NCBI GenBank assembly: GCA_009801015.1
Contig: VHZZ01000059.1
Coordinates: 174,514 to 198,739 of the forward strand
Source of the DNA: Silene noctiflora
Lineage: Eukaryota; Streptophyta; Magnoliopsida; Caryophyllales; Caryophyllaceae
Direction: 5' to 3'
DNA length: 24,226 nt
The notes below the pieces were generated by a model that saw nothing but the letters and a program-made list of their open reading frames with translations, was not told the origin of the DNA and did no database searches. Shown here piece by piece: positions 21,001-24,226 of the stretch (the first letter of the stretch is position 1; every line of letters starts with the position of its first letter). The position numbers and the translations under genes were made by a program.

Positions 21001-23249
21001 ACCCACCTCTATCACTACGCGCATGCCAGAACGATCACTTTCATCTCGGATATCACTGATTCCTTCTAAAATCTGCAGAAATTTAGGAAAGGAAATAATA
21101 ATGTACAAATTTAGCAACGAAAGCTCAATTTACTATATTTCACTCGTTGCAACATACAACTTCATTCAGTCCATCAGATACAGCAAGTTTTAAAACCCGA
21201 CAAATTTATACCAAGGGTTCAAAAAGAATATTTAGAGTTTCATTCTAGGTTACATGGTTCGCGGTTCGATTCGGTTCGAATTCGAGTTCGTAGTTCGAAA
21301 TTCGCTGCATATAGTGAACTGGGTTCGAAGTGTATATAATTTAATTTATAATTTAAACTGATAAACCTATAATTTTAATGCAAATAAATTATTATTTTTT
21401 TATTAAAATCGAAAATACTCTATATTTAAACTACTATTGAAAATAAAGTGACATAAATAGTCTGCTTTTTGAGTCTCTTTTTCTGGTGTCTTTGGGAAGT
21501 GTTCTCTAATATACCACTATTTAATTAATATTAATTAATAATTAATAATAAGAAGTTAAAAAGGTAAAATATCATAATTGGTGCAACTTGCACTAATAGT
21601 CACATTCTTTAAGGAGAAAACATATCCTTTTCATTAAACCCTAGCTACCCACCAATCTGCTTAATGCAACCACCCAAAACCCTCAAGCCGCCTTCTTTTT
21701 TCTTCCCCCGATCCTCCACCGCCTTCAGAAACCAAGCCCACCATACTTGTTCTTCTCCGGCGAGCCAAGCTATAGGCGGCTCTAACCCCTCTATGGCATC
21801 ACCTCGATTCTGGTTCGGTCGAACCAGTACGTAGTTCGGGTCACTGAACTCCGAACCAGGTAACAGAGGTTTCATCAAGATTGAATTTCAATGTTAATTA
21901 GCCAAAAACATTGAACATAAGACTGAATCAAGTACATTGCATGCATCTTATCATGCTATCATCGCAGAAGCAGCTTTAACCACCGTCCTGTAATACACTC
22001 CAGTGTTTTATATGCTCAAACAGCTGATGCTACTGTTCACTAACAGATCTAACTGAACTGTTGATTGATAATCATTAAAAAAAACAGAAAGGTGCATCAC
22101 CAATTTGACAATACCTACAAAACATGATCTGCCTAATAGTGAAAAAATACTCAGAAAATCAGCATTTCCCATTACCAACGTCGAAAGCACTGGCTAGCCA
22201 CTGTAGCAAACTAACAGCCCCAAATATTATTTGAAAGAGAGTTTTTATTTTCAAATTTCAAATCAGCTAACTAATATGCAGTCACATGTTGCAATGGAAA
22301 CCAGTACCTTATTTTCAACTAGACCAGCTATCTTCTCGACCAGAGATGCTTTGTTTGTCTGGTACGGAATCTGTTCAATTCACAAAGAGGCAAAACATTC
22401 ACTTAATTGACAATGATGAGAAATATTGTTAATAAACAAGTAAAATGATAAGGAAACAAAGCAACAAACTAGAATGGGCACCTCTTTTATGATTATTGCA
22501 GCGCGCTTATTCTTGGAATCAACAGATTCGATTTCAGTTTTTCCTCTCATGAGAACACGTCCTCGCCCAGTCCGGTATGCCTCAAGGATTCTACACAAGT
22601 TTACTCACATTATAATTCAGACATGTTTGTTAGTTTATTTATACCCTTAAAACACGTTGCCTTAGCTAGATATCATCTAAACCATGAGTTCAACTAGCAA
22701 ATATCAACAACAGCTACCAACTAAATGCGGTAACTGAATAGAAAACTAAGTTTCTACCCTCACACACCCAGCATCCCAAACATTTCTCCAGCTCAAGAGA
22801 AAACATAGAACGAAAAGAGATAAAGGAACTAGCAGAATTATCTGAAACAGACCACCGGTCAACTTACAAAAAACATTTGCAAGGATATCATTTACAGCTG
22901 GCAACTTACAAAAAACACACCCTTACAGGCATTTTCAATTACAGAATTAAAGAAAATTTTTATTGAATCACGCTAGCAGTATTGAAAAGTATGTAGAGAG
23001 GCATTAAATCAACAGTTATGGAATCAGAATTTTTAACTAAACATGATGTATAGCTTATAGAACAGACATTCAGGAATCGAGACGGAACAATTCAAAGTTT
23101 CTGCTGAGCAACTAAGAATGCACACTCATTAGCCGTTTTTCTTATCGTCAACATATTATGAAGCAAAGAGAACAGTAAGCCTACCCAAGATTACCCATGA
23201 GCACACCTCCGGTAGGAAAGTCAGGAGCCGGCATGACTTCCATCAATTC
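12049..23249 (-). CDS. GYRA: DNA gyrase subunit A, organelle-targeted (3' 20 exons, 5'-partial)
   Basis: The A subunit of gyrase breaks and rejoins DNA to introduce negative supercoils; plant GYRA is nuclear-encoded and imported into chloroplasts and mitochondria, partnered by GYRB. Exons in transcript order: 23249-23185, 22590-22482, 22370-22308, 21072-21007, 20915-20827, 20688-20640, 19481-19395, 19308-19215, 18591-18521, 18428-18339, 17630-17505, 17399-17242, 15869-15788, 15693-15529, 15443-15342, 14738-14602, 13974-13854, 13764-13710, 13621-13522, 12172-12049. They sum to 1953 bases, or 650 residues plus TAA, with every junction in phase and GT-AG. Motifs: APDFPTGG and ILEAYRTGRGRV; IPYQTNKASLVEKIAGLVENK as three short blocks; SDIRDESDRSGMR; YTALQSGFSCNM; LSQKQAEAILDMNLRKL; then pinwheel blades with the GyrA-box-like QGRGTVGKS, GERITSIIPVSEF, NGYIKKVSL, RSTGIIAIQL, RGQVAMRLKDGDK, GHGKRVPL, NRVGLIGYKFAEEDRLAAVF and RGVILMRLD. 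The transit peptide and catalytic tyrosine region lie beyond the right edge. Of the larger introns, 19482-20639, 17631-18338 and 18592-19214 show nothing recognisable; others hold the repeats listed separately. Confidence 0.95.
12293..12345. repeat. B-box-like inverted repeat flanked by T- and A-runs
   Basis: GGGTTCG and CGAACCC form a 7-bp stem at about 12314-12336 between a pyrimidine run and an A9 run. On the minus strand GGTTCGAATGA resembles a Pol III B box, so this could be a SINE scrap. No A box or convincing target duplication was found. It lies in the last GYRA intron. Confidence 0.25.
12560..12675. repeat. ACCCG/ACCCAA pentamer-rich stretch
   Basis: Irregular low-complexity DNA (GACCCGACCCAACCC and similar) in the last GYRA intron, resembling the stretch at about 7358-7450. 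Such tracts are common inside degraded plant transposons. No borders are visible. Confidence 0.5.
13066..13155. mobile_element. Stowaway-type MITE in the last GYRA intron
   Basis: A 90-bp element is flanked by TA on both sides (13064-13065 and 13156-13157). Its two halves are long inverted repeats: the left starts CTCCTCCTCTACCAGTCAAT, the right read in reverse starts CTCCGTCTGTCTCATTGAAT, and both continue into GTTTACACTT(A/G)CTTTATTT. The CTCC..CGTC-like terminus, TA duplication and size fit Tc1/mariner-derived Stowaway MITEs. The RNA would fold into a long hairpin. Confidence 0.85.
14175..14305 (+). mobile_element. SINE remnant in a GYRA intron
   Basis: The run GATAACAGTCTCTTTGTG, then AAGGATAAGACTGCGTATAT, CTGGCCCCCCTTAGCCCGG and TTGAGGCACAGGGGTA follows the order of blocks in a common plant SINE type, as I remember it. 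It is antisense to GYRA transcription. Ends are not sharply defined and no target duplication was found. Confidence 0.55.
16628..16721. repeat. Tandem duplication, 2 x 47 bp, GC-rich
   Basis: Copies 16628-16674 and 16675-16721 both begin GGTGGTGGCATGGTTGTGCA and end in CCTCAT, with a handful of substitutions. The stretch lies in the large GYRA intron 15870-17241 and is noticeably more GC-rich than its surroundings. Confidence 0.85.
16788..17020. mobile_element. MITE-like element with GTTTGGTT inverted ends
   Basis: The left end GGGGTCGTTTGGTTC and the right-side AACCAAACACT (about 16978-16988) form short inverted termini. A further internal TTTGGTTCGATTTTGG copy and a 17-base palindrome AATGGATTGAATCCATT (16991-17007) suggest nesting or rearrangement. 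GGGGTCGTTTGGTT-type ends are common in plant MITEs. Class and borders are uncertain. Confidence 0.45.
21249..21864. mobile_element. Candidate terminal-inverted-repeat element in GYRA intron 21073-22307
   Basis: GTTACATGGTTCG at 21249-21261 and CGAACCAGGTAAC at 21852-21864 are inverted repeats (12 of 13 match). Both ends also carry clustered GGTTCG/TTCGAA subterminal words. The middle is AT-rich on the left and a C-rich stretch on the right (about 21640-21800: AAACCCTAGC, CCGCCTTC, CTTCTCCGGCGAG) that resembles a plant 5' leader or captured gene fragment. No clear target duplication and no transposase frame were found. Confidence 0.45.
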
Positions 23250-24226
23250 CTGAAGCTATTACATATGGAACACAAAAAGTTAATGCTCCGTCAGAAGAAT
23301 AAAACATATTTTCTTAGTCTATTTCCCACGCATTAACCATTAAGTACAAATGTTATATCACCACAGTTCTCTGCAGCCATATTAATTACTAACATGTGAC
23401 TAATAAATCGAGCAAGAAACATTTAATAGATCTCCTAAATAACTGACCATTTTTAGGTAGTACTCGTGTCTAATGAAAAAGAGAAGGTGCTATCAATTTA
23501 CCATTTCCTACTTTCATCTCCTGTTATGAGAAAGACTAGACAGAATATTATACAACAACAAAAGAAGCATTAAAGGACAAGATGTCCTCCAAGCTGTAAG
23601 AAACATGCAGCTATATTTCACCAACCTCCGCCCACAGTGAAGCTAGAAAACGACCTCACAATAAACATCTTCACAACGAAAGACAAATCACGGAAAAGTA
23701 CGAGAAATCAACTTCAGCCAATCACAACAATACCAAAAAAAAAATTATGTTCATTTTTACAACCCCGTGCCCTCTTTGATCCTACCCGAACATGAAAATG
23801 TAATATGAAGAAACTCCACCACTGAACCAGAACAAAACAATTGAACAAACCTAAAACTTGATCCTTACAATTGCGAGATTCATGAAACTGTTACCATTCA
23901 GATGCACAAACCACACGAAGTGATCAATCATTTTTGGGACAAACAAAACTGAGAATGAGTATAAACACTGTTTTAATCATACTGATAGTACAGAAGAAAG
24001 GTTAAACAGGGAAGATGATAAAACAATGTAGGAATGACACATACTAAAGAGAACACCACAACGGATAACTAAAATGCAAGACAGGGTAACAAATAGATAC
24101 TAGACTAGCATACAATCCGCATGATAGAATGGGGCATGCAGTCATGTACTGTATGGAAGCCTTGGAAGGCCCAAAAGTAAACATAATTCATAATCCTTTT
24201 TTAGATGAAAAATGGTGGAATTTGCC
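23250..24226 (-). other. 5' intron of GYRA continuing past the window edge
   Basis: The exon at 23185-23249 begins in phase 0 after an AG. Upstream on the minus strand I looked for the block that should precede it (the region around the catalytic tyrosine and the NIPPHN-type motif) and found none to the end of the window, so this is read as at least 977 bp of intron. Nothing else was recognised in it. Confidence 0.6.

Overview
This is a nuclear plant window, most likely a eudicot. It is AT-rich, and its genes are broken into many short exons by GT-AG introns. It carries plant-type Helitrons, a Stowaway MITE and SINE remnants, and it has a nuclear copy of bacterial-type DNA gyrase subunit A, which in plants serves chloroplasts and mitochondria. 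The species cannot be fixed from the sequence alone. No bacterial-style operon, CRISPR array, rRNA or tRNA gene was seen.

Layout. (1) 1-3718, + strand: the last eight exons of an NADH-cytochrome b5 reductase of the CBR1 type. Its first exon lies left of the window and appears to end at base 1. Two related non-autonomous Helitrons sit in its two largest downstream introns, and a small poly(A)-tailed insertion lies exactly at its stop codon. (2) 3813-7495: intergenic DNA with a nested-palindrome MITE-like stretch, a short perfect palindrome, and a 2.5-kb tandem array of about 312-bp monomers arranged as a four-monomer higher-order repeat (about 1.22-1.27 kb). (3) 7496-10780, + strand: a small gene whose spliced product (210 aa) looks like the plant REX1-B ('required for excision 1-B') DNA-repair domain protein. 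Its introns hold a SINE remnant, a 2 x 126-bp duplication and a reverse-oriented SINE-like insertion with an 18-bp target duplication. (4) 10781-12048: spacer between convergent genes, with a diverged direct duplication. (5) 12049-23249, - strand: the last 20 exons (650 codons plus stop) of DNA gyrase subunit A, GYRA. It covers the end of the breakage-reunion domain, the coiled coil and the whole C-terminal pinwheel. The first exons, including the catalytic tyrosine region, lie beyond the right edge. Its introns hold a Stowaway MITE, a SINE, MITE-like DNA and a 616-bp terminal-inverted-repeat candidate.

The three genes are functionally unrelated as far as the sequence shows: ER or membrane electron transfer, a putative DNA-repair factor, and organellar DNA topology. 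All three read through without a frameshift or premature stop once spliced, and exon lengths and phases add up exactly in each. Exon borders were set by hand from reading frame, GT/AG sites and remembered family conservation; no alignment was run. The most unusual structure is the higher-order tandem array between the first two genes. I found no convincing new protein system.
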